Source: Azospirillum thermophilum (GTDB taxonomy: Bacteria; Pseudomonadota; Alphaproteobacteria; Azospirillales; Azospirillaceae). From it: a stretch of 64,000 nucleotides of DNA. The notes under the pieces were generated by a model. The model saw only the letters and a list, made by a program, of their open reading frames with translations. It was not told where the DNA came from and made no database searches. Location: contig NZ_CP029359.1 of the NCBI RefSeq assembly GCF_003130795.1, positions 122,822 to 186,821 of the forward strand. Direction: 5' to 3'. The position numbers were made by a program, and so were the translations under genes. Shown one piece after another: positions 45,334-55,113 of the stretch. Position 1 is the first letter of the stretch, and the number at the start of each line of letters is the position of its first letter.

Positions 45334-46323
45334 TCATCCCTGCGGCTTGGCTTTCCCCAGGCCGCACAGCAGGTCGGGCAGGGCCCGCCACAGCAGCGCC
45401 GTCCCGCGCAACACGGCACCGGCATCCCGCGGCGATCGCGCGACGAGTGCGTGGACCAGCCGCGCCAGCGGTTCCACCAACAGGCTGACGGCCGCCACCA
45501 GCACCGTGCCGGTCATGCCGAAATGCTTGGCGGCGAACTGGATCCGGCTGCGCAGCGAATAGAACAGCCGCAGGTCGCGCACCCGGTCGGTGGTGCCGCC
45601 GCCGCGGTGGTAGGCCTCCGCCCCGGCGAAATGCACCACCTCCCATCCCGCCTGCCGGGCGCGCAGGCAGAGGTCCACATCGTCGAAATAAACGAAGAAG
45701 CGCTCGTCGAAGCCGCCGAGCCGCTCGAACAGGTCGCGGCGGATCATCAGGAAGGCGCCCATCACCTGATCGACAGGCCGCGTGTCGGCATGGTCCCAGT
45801 CCGTCATGAAGTGCGGCGGGAAGCAGGCGGGCCACAGCCGGTCCAGCCCAAGCGCCTGAGCCAGAATGCGGCCCGGCGTCGGGAAGCGGGCGCAGGCGCG
45901 CTGGGTTCGCCCCGCCTCGTCCACCAGCCGGATGCCGAGGATGCCGGTCCGGGCGCTCGCCGGTTCCTCCAGGAAGGAGAGGGCGGGCGCCAGGGAAGTG
46001 CCCGATAGCCGGGTGTCGGGGTTGAGGAACAGCAGCCAATCGGACCGGGCCCCGGCGGCGCCCTGGTTGCAGGCGGCGGCGAAGCCGCGGTTCGCGGGGT
46101 TTCGCAGCACGGCCAGCGGCACCTCCGACGTCTCTGCCGACGTCTCTGCCGACGCCCCTGTCTCCAGCCCATCCGCCGAGCCGTCGGTGGAGGCGTTGTC
46201 GACCACCACCATCCGCTCCAGCGTAAAGCCGCCGGTCAGCGCCGCCGGCAGCGACGCGACGCACTGTCGCAGCAGTGCACCGGAGTTCCAGTTCACGGTG
46301 ACGATGGTCAGGCTGGGGGGCAT
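45334..46323 (-). CDS. Glycosyltransferase family 2 (rhamnosyltransferase-like)
   Basis: Protein of 329 residues. The GT-A core has LTIVTVNWNSGALLRQC at the N-terminus, VVVDNASTDGS, the DXD-like FLNPDTRL and VYFDDVDLCLRARQAGW. This is the layout of WcaA/RfbN-type rhamnosyl- or related transferases. A 12-base tandem repeat near 46127-46150 gives an Ala-Glu-Thr-Ser repeat in a loop after the first acidic motif. The ATG at 46323 starts just before the first strand. The IS remnant begins 70 bases upstream. Confidence 0.86.
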   Translation of the reverse strand: MPPSLTIVTVNWNSGALLRQCVASLPAALTGGFTLERMVVVDNASTDGSADGLETGASAETSAETSEVPLAVLRNPANRGFAAACNQGAAGARSDWLLFLNPDTRLSGTSLAPALSFLEEPASARTGILGIRLVDEAGRTQRACARFPTPGRILAQALGLDRLWPACFPPHFMTDWDHADTRPVDQVMGAFLMIRRDLFERLGGFDERFFVYFDDVDLCLRARQAGWEVVHFAGAEAYHRGGGTTDRVRDLRLFYSLRSRIQFAAKHFGMTGTVLVAAVSLLVEPLARLVHALVARSPRDAGAVLRGTALLWRALPDLLCGLGKAKPQG

Positions 46324-46392
46324 GGGACGGAATGACGGCAATGTCGGAGGACGCCACCATGGCACGGTGCGGTGGCGGGAAGCCAGTTGGAG

Positions 46393-46965
46393 TGACCTGT
46401 GCCCCCGACCGGAACCCCCCTCCAGGGGAAATGCGGGTTTCCGGCAAGATTGCCGGCCTGAGCCTGAACAAGGCGATGCTCCAGGAGGAGCTGGCGAAAA
46501 GGCATGACGACTGGTCGGCGGCGGGAGATCATCCGGTGGCTGCAGGATCGCTATCGGGGGAGCGAACGCCGGAGCTGTGCGGCGATGCGCTTTGACCGCA
46601 GCTCGCACCGCTACAAGACGATCCGGGACGACCAGGCGCCGCTGCGCCAGCGGATCAAGGAGATTGCCGCCACGCGGATCCGCACGGCTATCGGCGGATC
46701 CACATCCTGCTGTGTCGGGAGGGCCGGACAAGCCGACCGACAACGCCGTCATCGAGTCCTTCAACGGGCGTTTTTCGGGATGAGTGTCTGAACACGCATT
46801 GGTTCTTGAGCCTGGAGGATGCCCGCGCCAAGATCGAGGCCTGGAGGCGGCACTATAACGAGGATCGTCCTCACGCATCCCCGGGGGCCCTGACACCGGC
46901 CGATGAAGCGCCGGACCTCTCGCCCCGCCTGGAGGAGTTTCGGGTCGAGGATCAGTCTCAGGTCA
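46393..46965 (+). mobile_element. Degraded IS3-family (IS407-like) element
   Basis: A remnant of an IS3-family insertion sequence. A piece of OrfA is seen near 46450-46500 (AGLSLNKAMLQEELAKR). OrfB starts near 46504 (REIIRWLQDRYRGSERR) and breaks off after RRIHILLCREG near 46715. It resumes directly with KPTDNAVIESFNGRF, which holds the catalytic Glu, and continues after a frameshift with LNTHWFLSLEDARAKIEAWR. The section carrying the two catalytic Asp residues is deleted. TGACCTG at 46393-46399 and its complement at 46959-46965 may be the terminal repeats. No target duplication is evident. It cannot transpose by itself. Confidence 0.8.
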
Positions 46966-47066
46966 CACAGTTTCTGGTTATGGAAGGACTCTCGATGTTG
47001 AGCGGATCCCGCCCACGCTTGTTGCCGTGGTCATAGGCTGTTAAGAGAGCGGGGCTCACTGGATCG

Positions 47067-48911
47067 ATGCAGAGGACGGGGATGGAAAAGATCGAGATGG
47101 GTGGCGCGGAAATCATCAACTGGACCAAGACGATCACGTGGGAGAGTGATGACTGCCATCTGAATGCCACCTGCCCGGCCTGTGAGGATGCGGGAGCCAA
47201 GCGGATTCGTCTGAAGGTGCGCTCCCCTTGGCCTCCGCACGATGAGCAGCCTTTGGTTGTATGCCAATCCTGTGGTACTGCCTTCCATCCGACCATGGGG
47301 CAGCCTCCCTATGAGGCAGTTCTCGATCCCTTGGTGGATGTCTACTTGGAGCAGAACGCCGGCATCGACGTAATGGCAGAGCTTCTTGCCGCCGTCGATC
47401 CTGCCGGCGTGCGTCGCTATATCGAGATTGGCTGCGGCTTCGGCTTCCTGCTGGACTACGCCCGTACTGCCTTCGGCTGGGAAGCCCGTGGTTTCGATCC
47501 AGGATATAGTGCTCGCTTAGGGCGAGAGGTGCTCGGTGTAGACATTCAGCATGTCTATTTGCATTCGGCAGCCGATGCTGGTGCGGAACCATTCGATCTC
47601 GCACTGTGCGCAGAGGTAATCGAGCATGTCTTCGAGCCGGAAAAACTGTTGGTTATTCTGCGTGACGTTCTGACGACGAACGGCACACTCTTGCTCACCA
47701 CGCCCAGTGCCAGTGGCATTCGTCCGGAGACGCAGCCGGGAACCCTGCTGTCACTTCTCTGCCCTGGCTACCACTATGTCCTCTATAGTCCACAGGGGAT
47801 AGAGCTCCTGCTCCGGCGCGTCGGTTTTAAGAGTGTCTCGGTGATTGACCGTGGCCACACGCTACGGATTGCTGCCTCCGTCGGGGAGGAGCTGCGGGCC
47901 GACCTGACCCGTGCCTTCGATCGGAGTTCTTACCATGATTATTTGCGCACCCGAATCAAAACGACAGATCCGGTCTCGCCGCTGGGGGTTGGATACCGCT
48001 ACCGGCTGCTGAAGGAGATGACCAACGCTGGTGATTTCAAAGCTGCTCATGCTGCGCAGTCTGAAGTCGCCGAAGTCTTTCTCCGGCGCTGGAATATCGA
48101 TCTGGCTGATCCTGCCGCCCTGTATGCGAAGCTCTCGGAGTCCGTACAACCGGACAGTATCGATGCCTACCACGCCCTTTATCCATTCTGCCTGGGTAAT
48201 GTCCTGTATTTCAGCGGCATATTGGCGTGGCTAGCTGACGGTCAACGTGACATTGCATACACATGGTTCCAGGCTGCAGCGCTTGCCGGTGAGCGGATGC
48301 GCGCAGCTTTGCACATTATTGGGGCCGATGACGAGGAAAGCGAAGAGCTGATGTGGCGGGCGCGGGGCTTCGTGGCGCACCTGCTGGCGTGGGATCGACC
48401 AGCGGATGCCGCGGAGGAGGTGCTGCGGTTGGGCGACCACCCAAGCCCGCTGCTGGGAGAGCGGATTCCGGCGTACATCCTGGAGGACACCCAGCGGAAG
48501 ATCTTCGTCGACCTGGTGAATCTCGGCCATTATGCGGCGGCCGACCGGCTCGTGGTGCCGGTGGAGGCCGCCCTGCCGGCCGAGGGGGCCGTTCTAGCCT
48601 CCACCGCCTTCGCGCTCGGCATCCTCACCCTCAACCATCGCAAGGCGCCGCGGGCGGCCGCCGACTTCTTCGGCCGCTCCTACGAGGCCTGCATGGCGCT
48701 GCCCGACCGCGAGACCGCGCCGATCGCCCGGTCTCTGCTGTGGCCGGCGCTGTTCCATCAGGGACAGGCGCTCGTCAATGCCGGACTGAAGCAGGAGGCG
48801 GGCGAAGCCCTGCGCGCCATGTTGAAGCCGGCCGCCGGCCTGCCGCCGCTGCCGCTCGAGCTGCGGGCGCGGGCGGAACTGCTGGTCCGTACCCAGCATC
48901 TGCCCGTCTGA
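47067..48911 (+). CDS. Methyltransferase with zinc knuckle and TPR-like C-terminus
   Basis: Protein of 614 residues. Cys36-Cys39 and Cys67-Cys70 form a probable zinc site. A class I methyltransferase domain covers about 95-280 (YIEIGCGFGFLLDY, LCAEVIEHVFEPEKLL). The remaining 300 residues are helical and TPR-like, with no enzyme motif. An internal ATG at 47082 preceded by GAGGACGGGG is an alternative start. The first 1.28 kb has lower GC (near 50-57%) and then jumps to about 70% at 48340-48360 with no break in frame. With the IS3 remnant just upstream, this suggests a recombinant gene. Confidence 0.78.
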   Translation: MQRTGMEKIEMGGAEIINWTKTITWESDDCHLNATCPACEDAGAKRIRLKVRSPWPPHDEQPLVVCQSCGTAFHPTMGQPPYEAVLDPLVDVYLEQNAGIDVMAELLAAVDPAGVRRYIEIGCGFGFLLDYARTAFGWEARGFDPGYSARLGREVLGVDIQHVYLHSAADAGAEPFDLALCAEVIEHVFEPEKLLVILRDVLTTNGTLLLTTPSASGIRPETQPGTLLSLLCPGYHYVLYSPQGIELLLRRVGFKSVSVIDRGHTLRIAASVGEELRADLTRAFDRSSYHDYLRTRIKTTDPVSPLGVGYRYRLLKEMTNAGDFKAAHAAQSEVAEVFLRRWNIDLADPAALYAKLSESVQPDSIDAYHALYPFCLGNVLYFSGILAWLADGQRDIAYTWFQAAALAGERMRAALHIIGADDEESEELMWRARGFVAHLLAWDRPADAAEEVLRLGDHPSPLLGERIPAYILEDTQRKIFVDLVNLGHYAAADRLVVPVEAALPAEGAVLASTAFALGILTLNHRKAPRAAADFFGRSYEACMALPDRETAPIARSLLWPALFHQGQALVNAGLKQEAGEALRAMLKPAAGLPPLPLELRARAELLVRTQHLPV

Positions 48912-48983
48912 TGCGGCCCGGGGGATCGATCCCCGTCGATCCAGAAGCCCAGGCCGAACCGTTCCAAGGATGACCCGGTTCCG

Positions 48984-50021
48984 ATGATGCAGTTGCTCCG
49001 CCTTCCCCTGCGCCTGCGCTTCGTGTTCGTTTGGTTGATCGCACAGTCCAAGCTTCTCGGAGCCTACCTCTCCTATGCGGCCAGTGTGACCCGCAAGGCG
49101 AGCTATGTCCGCGAGCGCCTCGAAGGACGCCATCCGCTGGCCGGCGCGCGCCGGGTGGTGGTGTTCGTCCATTACGACCGGCAGGGCGTGGTCCACGATT
49201 TCGTGCAGCATTATCTGCGCCAGCTCCGCGACCTCGGCTTCGCCATCGTCTTCGTCAGCAACTCGCCGAAGCTGGGGCAGCTGGAAAGCCTGCAGGATCT
49301 GTGCGCCCTGATCATCCGGCGCGACAATGTCGGGTATGATTTCGGCGCCTACAAGGAAGGCGTCGCCGCCATTCCGGACCTCGGTGCGTTGGATATGCTG
49401 CTGCTCGCCAACGACAGCGTTTACGGGCCGCTCTACCATCTGGCCGGCGTGCTGGACCGGATGGATCCGGCGGTGGCCGACGTCTGGGGCGCGTCGGACA
49501 GCTGGGAATTCTCCTTCCACCTGCAGAGCTATTTCCTGCTGTTCCACCGCAAGGCCCTCGCCTCCCCGGCCTTCGCCGCCTTCTGGACGGGGCTGCGCTA
49601 CGTCCAGTCCAAGACCTGGGTGGTGCGCAAGTACGAGGTCGGGCTGACGCGGGCGCTGCGCCGGGGCGGCCTGCGCTGCCGCGCCGCCTTTCCCTACCGC
49701 CAGGCGGCTTCCGCCCTGGTCGAGGCTGTGCTGGAGCGCGACATCGCCGGCGATGGCCTGGATCCGGTGCGCAGGAGCTTCATCCAGCAGATTTTCCGCA
49801 CCATCAACGCCGGGGTGCCGCTGAACGGGACGCATTTCTTCTGGGATTACCTGATCTCCCAGATGGACTTCCCCTTCCTCAAGCGCGACCTGCTGCAGAA
49901 GAACCCGGCCCGCATCCCGCTGCTGACCTACTGGGAGCGGGTGGTGAAGCAGTCCACCGACTACGACACCGACCTGATCCTGCGCCATCTGGAGCTGTCG
50001 CTGAAGAACCGCAGCGTCTGA
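48984..50021 (+). CDS. Rhamnan synthesis F (RgpF)-family protein
   Basis: Protein of 345 residues in the rhamnan synthesis F group. Marks are VVVFVHYDRQGVVHDFV near residue 60, RRDNVGYDFGAYKEGV near 112-127, LLLANDSVYGPLYHL and WEFSFHLQSYFLLFHRKA. A hydrophobic stretch near residues 10-35 may associate with the membrane. RgpF-type proteins work in assembly of rhamnose-containing polymers, probably as glycosyltransferases. The following GT2 gene is on the same strand after 130 bases. Confidence 0.85.
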   Translation: MMQLLRLPLRLRFVFVWLIAQSKLLGAYLSYAASVTRKASYVRERLEGRHPLAGARRVVVFVHYDRQGVVHDFVQHYLRQLRDLGFAIVFVSNSPKLGQLESLQDLCALIIRRDNVGYDFGAYKEGVAAIPDLGALDMLLLANDSVYGPLYHLAGVLDRMDPAVADVWGASDSWEFSFHLQSYFLLFHRKALASPAFAAFWTGLRYVQSKTWVVRKYEVGLTRALRRGGLRCRAAFPYRQAASALVEAVLERDIAGDGLDPVRRSFIQQIFRTINAGVPLNGTHFFWDYLISQMDFPFLKRDLLQKNPARIPLLTYWERVVKQSTDYDTDLILRHLELSLKNRSV

Positions 50022-50151
50022 GGGCTGCTTCCCGGGCACATGCGTGGACAAAGAGCAGGTGACCTGTTCGTCGCCCCTTCCCGTTGCGCACGGTGCGCCC
50101 TATGGTGCGCACCGCACAGGTCCGGTCGCCGTGCCGTAAACGAGATCATCG

Positions 50152-51021
50152 ATGGAAGAGCCCCTGGTCAGTATCGTCATACCCGCCTTCAACCGGGCTC
50201 ATACGCTGCGTCGTGCCATCGCAAGCGTGCTGGCCCAGGAGATCGCGGACTGGGAGCTGATCGTGGTGGACGACGGGTCCTCGGACGGCAGCGCCGACAT
50301 TCCCCTTTCCTATAACGATCCGCGCATCCGGGTTCTGCGTCACGAGCGGAACCGGGGGGCCGCTGCGGCGCGCAATACCGGGGTCGGAGCGGCCCGCGGC
50401 CGCTACATCGCCTTTCTCGACTCCGACGATGAATGGCTGCCCGGCAAGCTCGCCACCCAGCTTGCGGCAATGGAGAAGCCGTCGGGCGCGCCTCAGGTCT
50501 CCTGCACCGGCTTCGTCCTCCATCGCGAGGAGAGCGGCCGTTACAGCGAGCGCCGGCCGAAGGCGGACGGGAGCTGGTTCGACACGATGCTCGACGGCTG
50601 CTACGTCTCCCCAGGCTCCACCATGATGGTGCGCCGCGACTGCTTCACCGCGGTGGGGCCGCTCGACGAGGGGCTTCCCCGGCTGGAGGATTGGGACTGG
50701 CTGCTGCGCTGCATGGAGCGCTTCTCCTTCGACTGCCTGCCGATGCTGGGAACGGTGGTGCATGTCAGCCGGCGGCCGCATTCGGCCGCGGTGGCGGTCG
50801 CCATCGACCGGCTGCACAGCCAGCACGCCGAACGGGTCCTGCGGGTCTCCGGCCCGGAAGGGCTGCGGCGCTTCCGGGCCAGCCTCGCGATCGAGCAGGC
50901 GGTGGCGGCGGTGCACGAACGCTCCTTTCCCAGTGCGGTCGGCCATATCGGCCGGGCCTTCGCCCGCTCGCCGATGCGCACGACGCGCTTCCTGGCCCGT
51001 TGCGCGGTGCGCGTCTTCTGA
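50152..51021 (+). CDS. Glycosyltransferase family 2
   Basis: Protein of 289 residues with a complete GT-A domain. It shows VSIVIPAFNRAHTLRRAI, LIVVDDGSSDGS, NTGVGAARGRYIAFLDSDDEW (DXD at SDD), and the LEDWDWLLRCMERF acceptor motif. It has a short C-terminal helix region and no membrane segment. Donor sugar is unknown. It converges with the GT4 gene at 51047. Confidence 0.9.
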   Translation: MEEPLVSIVIPAFNRAHTLRRAIASVLAQEIADWELIVVDDGSSDGSADIPLSYNDPRIRVLRHERNRGAAAARNTGVGAARGRYIAFLDSDDEWLPGKLATQLAAMEKPSGAPQVSCTGFVLHREESGRYSERRPKADGSWFDTMLDGCYVSPGSTMMVRRDCFTAVGPLDEGLPRLEDWDWLLRCMERFSFDCLPMLGTVVHVSRRPHSAAVAVAIDRLHSQHAERVLRVSGPEGLRRFRASLAIEQAVAAVHERSFPSAVGHIGRAFARSPMRTTRFLARCAVRVF

Positions 51022-51046
51022 CCTGCCTATGCCGCCGGAGCCCGCT

Positions 51047-52162
51047 TCAGCGATGGACGGGCAGGCGCCGGTAGAGTGCGACCAGCTTTTCCACTGCCGC
51101 CGCCCAGGTGAAGTCGCGGGCGCGCCGCCGTCCGGCCTCGACCAGCCGGTCGCGCAGCGCCCGGTCGCCGATCAGCCGGTCCAGAGCTCCGTGCAGGGTT
51201 TCCGGCGTTCCCGGATCGAAGTAGAGCGCGGCGTCCGCGGCGATCTCGGGAAAGCAGCTGCGGTTGCTCAGCACGGCCGGGCAGCCGTTGGCGAAGCTTT
51301 CCAGGATGGGCAGGCCGAACCCTTCGTAGAGCGAGGGGTAGATGAAGGCCTCGGCATGAGCATAGGCCCGGGCGAGGTCGGGGGCGGCCAGCGTATGCTG
51401 GTGCAGGCGTGCTGCGCAGCCGGCCTCCTGGAAGGGACGCCGTTCCTCCTCTGCGAGCGGGCCGCCGCCGACGCAGACCAGATGCAGGTCGGGCCGTCGG
51501 GCCAGGCAGGCGGCCAACGTACCCGCCACCCCGGCGAAATTCTTGTAGCCGTCGCGTCGGCCGACCAGCAGGAGATAGCGGTCCGGAAGCCCCATCCCCG
51601 CGGGTTGTCCCGGCGCCCATACCGCGTCGCCGGAGAGCCCGTGATGGATCACCGTCACCCGGTCCGGGTCCAGGCCGTAGAGCCTGACCAGATCCGCCTT
51701 GGTGGTCTGCGACACCGCGACGATGGCGGAGGCGGCCTCGCACAGGGCCCTCTTGCCGGGATGGACCATGTCGGGATGGGGGAAGGCCGCCGGCATCAGC
51801 TCCGGCGCCATGTCATGGACGGTGACCACCAGGGGCCGGTCCTCCAGCAGGTCGAGGTAGCCGGTGTCGTAGAAGGTCGGGTGGAAGACGTCGAAGGACA
51901 TCCGACGCAGCGCCCGCCGCATCAGGCGCTTGTTGTGGGCGCGCAGCAGGGTCCGCTTGCCGGGGAAATGCCGGCCGTCCAGGAAACCGCAGACGTTCAG
52001 GTCGGGCTGGTCGATCAGATGCGCGTTGATCACCCGGCGGAAGGGCAGCAGCACCTCCACTCCCGGATGCGTCTGCAGCCCCGCGATGACCTCGGCGAAG
52101 CAGCGGGAGACGCCGCCATGGCGCTGGATGGAAAAGATGTGGTCGTCGAACAGGATGCGCAT
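51047..52162 (-). CDS. Glycosyltransferase family 4
   Basis: GT-B enzyme of 371 residues of the WbaZ-like type. It has RHGGVSRCFAEVIAGL near the N-terminus, VTVHDMAPELMP, and SQTTKADLVRLYG. The donor part follows with LLLVGRRDGYKNF and YPSLYEGFGLPILESFANGCP, with the EX7E pair near 275-285. It lies 18 bases downstream of the large transferase gene on the same strand, so the two are probably one transcript. Confidence 0.9.
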   Translation of the reverse strand: MRILFDDHIFSIQRHGGVSRCFAEVIAGLQTHPGVEVLLPFRRVINAHLIDQPDLNVCGFLDGRHFPGKRTLLRAHNKRLMRRALRRMSFDVFHPTFYDTGYLDLLEDRPLVVTVHDMAPELMPAAFPHPDMVHPGKRALCEAASAIVAVSQTTKADLVRLYGLDPDRVTVIHHGLSGDAVWAPGQPAGMGLPDRYLLLVGRRDGYKNFAGVAGTLAACLARRPDLHLVCVGGGPLAEEERRPFQEAGCAARLHQHTLAAPDLARAYAHAEAFIYPSLYEGFGLPILESFANGCPAVLSNRSCFPEIAADAALYFDPGTPETLHGALDRLIGDRALRDRLVEAGRRRARDFTWAAAVEKLVALYRRLPVHR

Positions 52163-52180
52163 CTGATCAGCGCCGCCCCC

Positions 52181-55040
52181 TCAGCGGCGCCATCGTACGC
52201 CCAGCCGGCCGAGGACCGCCAGCGTCACCCGGCGCAGCCGCCAGAAGGGGCTGTTCTGCATGCTCGACAGTTCGTTCTGCACGGCCTGCAGATGCTGTTC
52301 CGCCCGTTGCAGGCGGCGGCGCAGCACCCAGGGCGAATCCTCATCCTCCATCGCGCCTGGAGCCGACCCGCCGGCCGCCTGGATGGTCCTGACGTCGTTC
52401 CAGAGGGTTGAAGGCGGGGCGAGGATGCCTGTTTTGAGGCTCCGGACGGTTTCGCTCATGGTCTGGGCCATGGTCTGGGCCATGGCGGGGAAGGTGAAGC
52501 GTGCGGCCTGCTCCAGGCCGCGGTCGACCAGTTCGGCGCGGCGGCCGGGATCGCGGGTCCGGGCGATGGCGTCGAGCAGGCCTTGCGCGTCGTCCTCCCC
52601 GACGAACAGCGCCGCCTCGCCCGCCACCTCGAGGATCGAGGAGTTGGCGCAGGTGATGACCGGGCAGCCGCAGGCCATCGCCTCGACGATCGGCATGCCG
52701 AAGCCCTCGTAGCGCGACGGGTAGACCAGCGCCTGCGCCCCGGCATAGGCAAAGCGCAGCTCCTCGTCGGGCAGCGACAGCCGCACCGTGCGCACCCCCG
52801 GCGCCAGGGCGCGGAACATCGGCTCGACCTCCGGCCGGCCGCCGATGCACACCACCGTCAGGTCGCCGGCCCGATTACCGGAGGCCGCCTCCTGTCCCAG
52901 GGCGCGGAACAGCAGCAGCCCGTTCTTGTAGCCCTGGTAGCCCGAGCGCTCGCCGACCATCAGCAGGTAGGGCCCGTTCAGCCCATGGCGGGCGCGGAAG
53001 GCCGCCACCTCGTCCAAGGTGGCGGGGCGGAAGCCGGCGTCGACGCCGCAGTAGGCGACCGCCGTGCTGCCCGCCGGCACCGAGGGGAACAGCCGCTCCA
53101 GGTCGCGCGCCGAGTTGTGCGAGATCATGATGTGGGCGCAGGCGTGCCGGATCGCCCGGTGCTTCTCGCGCCACGCCTCGTCCTCCAGCGGGAAGCCGAG
53201 CGCCTCGGGGATCATGTCGTAGCCCATGAACAGCGACGGCGTCGTCGTCGGCGTCGAGTAGTAGGTGGAGACGAACAGGTCCGCCCCCTCCTCCTCGCAC
53301 AGCCGCTGCAGGTACAGGCTGTCCGCCCCGGTGGCGTCGTAGCTGTGGGCGCGGATGGTCCGGGTATGCACGCCCGGGATGCGCGGCGCCGTGCCGGCGC
53401 GGTCGAGCAGCAGCACATGCCGGGCGAAGCCCGAGGCCACCCACGCCTTCAGCACCGCCGTCCACACCCGCGCGATGCCCGAGTTGAGGTGCTGGTAGAA
53501 CACCCCGTCCACCAGGATCTTCGGATGCACCGCCGGCAGCGCCCGCCGGAGCGCCGCCACCTCGTCCGGATCGCGGAAGCGCCAGCCGCCCGCCGCCCCG
53601 CTGCCCTCCGGCACCGCCAGCGGCACCACGCCGCGGGCGGCGGCCAGGTCGGTCAGGGTGGTGTCGGTGACCCAGGGCAGATAATCCTTCAGCAGCACCG
53701 GCCCCGCCGCCTCGCGCTGCAGGCGCCACCAGTGGGCGGTGGCGTCGCGGTAGCCGTAGTAGCTCTCCTTGAAGGCGGCCTGCGCCTCGGTGGCGTAGGC
53801 GAAATGCTGGAAGACGACGCCGGCCTCCTCCATCTCGTCCTGGGTGAAGGGGTCGGCCGCGGCGACGTTGCGGCCGTCGGCGTCGGCCAGCACCGGCGGC
53901 TCGTGCGCCGCCCACCGCATGCCGGGGGAAAAGCGCCAGGTGCGCAGCCACTCCTGGCGCGGGTTCTGCGCGTAGTTGTGGCGGGTGGCGATGATGCGCT
54001 CGGGCCCGACGAAATAGTCGCACCAGTAAAAGGCGGCGCTGCGCCCGGGATTGTCCTGGAACAGGGCGTGGACGGTGCGGATCTGCCCGGCCGTCCACAG
54101 CTCGTCGGCATCGACCTGCCAGAGCAGGCAGTCCTCGCCGATGGACGGCAGCGGCGCGTTGACCATCTCGCGCTTGCCGTCCCAGAACTCGCCCGGCGGC
54201 TTGCGGTAGAGCGTCACCCGGTCGGGATGGCGCGCCGCCAGCTCGTCCAGATAGGCCGAGGTGCCGTCGTTGCTGCGCCCGCGGTCGTGCACGCTGTCCA
54301 GAACCCGCCCGCCCGACGCCACGCTCCACGCCGTGTCGTGCTTGAGGGACGCCACCCCCTCCACGATGTGCCAGTGCCACTCCATCGGAAGCTGGGAAAA
54401 CACCCCCTCGTGATACCGGATGAACGGCTCCCCGTTCAGCACGATCGTGAAAAAATGAATCGGCAGACCCCCCCAAGACCAACACGGCGGAAGGCCGCGT
54501 AGCCGCCCGCAGGGTCGTCGTGCAGCACCTGCCAGCCTGGCCGCGTCAGCAGGCGGTGGCGCAGCAGCCAGCCGGTGCCGCTTTCCGCCGGCTCCGCCAG
54601 CAGGACGAGACTGGCATCCTCGGCCAGATCCAACGCCTTCAGGCCGGCGAAGCCGGCGTTCTCGATCAGCAGGATCTCGAAGTCGCCGCGCTCCTGCCGG
54701 CGGAAGTCGAGGGGGGTTCGGCCCCGGCGGCCCCCTCCCGGCGCCGGCCCTCTTCCTCCAGCCGGTCGAGCAGGAGGGCGAGCGGCGGCTGGTCGGGATC
54801 GTCGCGCAGGCGCAGCCAGGCCTCCGCCACTTCATGGGCGTTCGGAAGGGAACCCGCTCCGCCGTCCACCAGCACCGGCCGCCGGGGATTGCGGGCCAGC
54901 CCACGGGCAAGGGCTTCCCGTCCCGGGCCGCTGCCGACGGCAAGGGCTCGTACGACCGGTTCGCTGCTGGCGAACCGTTCGACAAGGGAGGTGAAACCGG
55001 ACGGGAGGGAGCCGGCGGCGGGCGGCAGGGAGGACGGCAT
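52181..55040 (-). pseudogene. Large bifunctional glycosyltransferase (GT2 plus GT4) split by two frameshifts
   Basis: Read with one extra base in each of two homopolymers, this is one 953-residue protein. The N-terminal frame (55040 down to about 54716, ALAVGSGPGREALARG) shifts at a six-base G run (54711-54716, C on the coding strand). The middle frame (DFEILLIENAGFAGLK) shifts at a seven-base C run (54468-54474, G on the coding strand) into IHFFTIVLNGEPFIRYH. From there a GT2 domain (DADELW) and a GT4 domain (LLMVGERSGYQGYKNG, YPSRYEGFGMPIVEAM) run to 52181. Without the shift the GT2/GT4 part has no ATG, GTG or TTG ahead of its first strand; only CTG fits. Sequencing error, phase variation or true decay are all possible. 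The GT domains look intact. Confidence 0.75.
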
Positions 55041-55113
55041 AGGCGGAGGCTCTGTTGGGCGACGGTTTGGTCGCAGACACGACTGGCGGGAACGGTTATG
55101 GGATGACCGGGGG

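Noticed and set aside
46127..46150. Short 12-base tandem repeat in the GT2 gene as a phase switch
   Set aside because: The unit is a multiple of three and has only two good copies, so slippage would not shift the frame.
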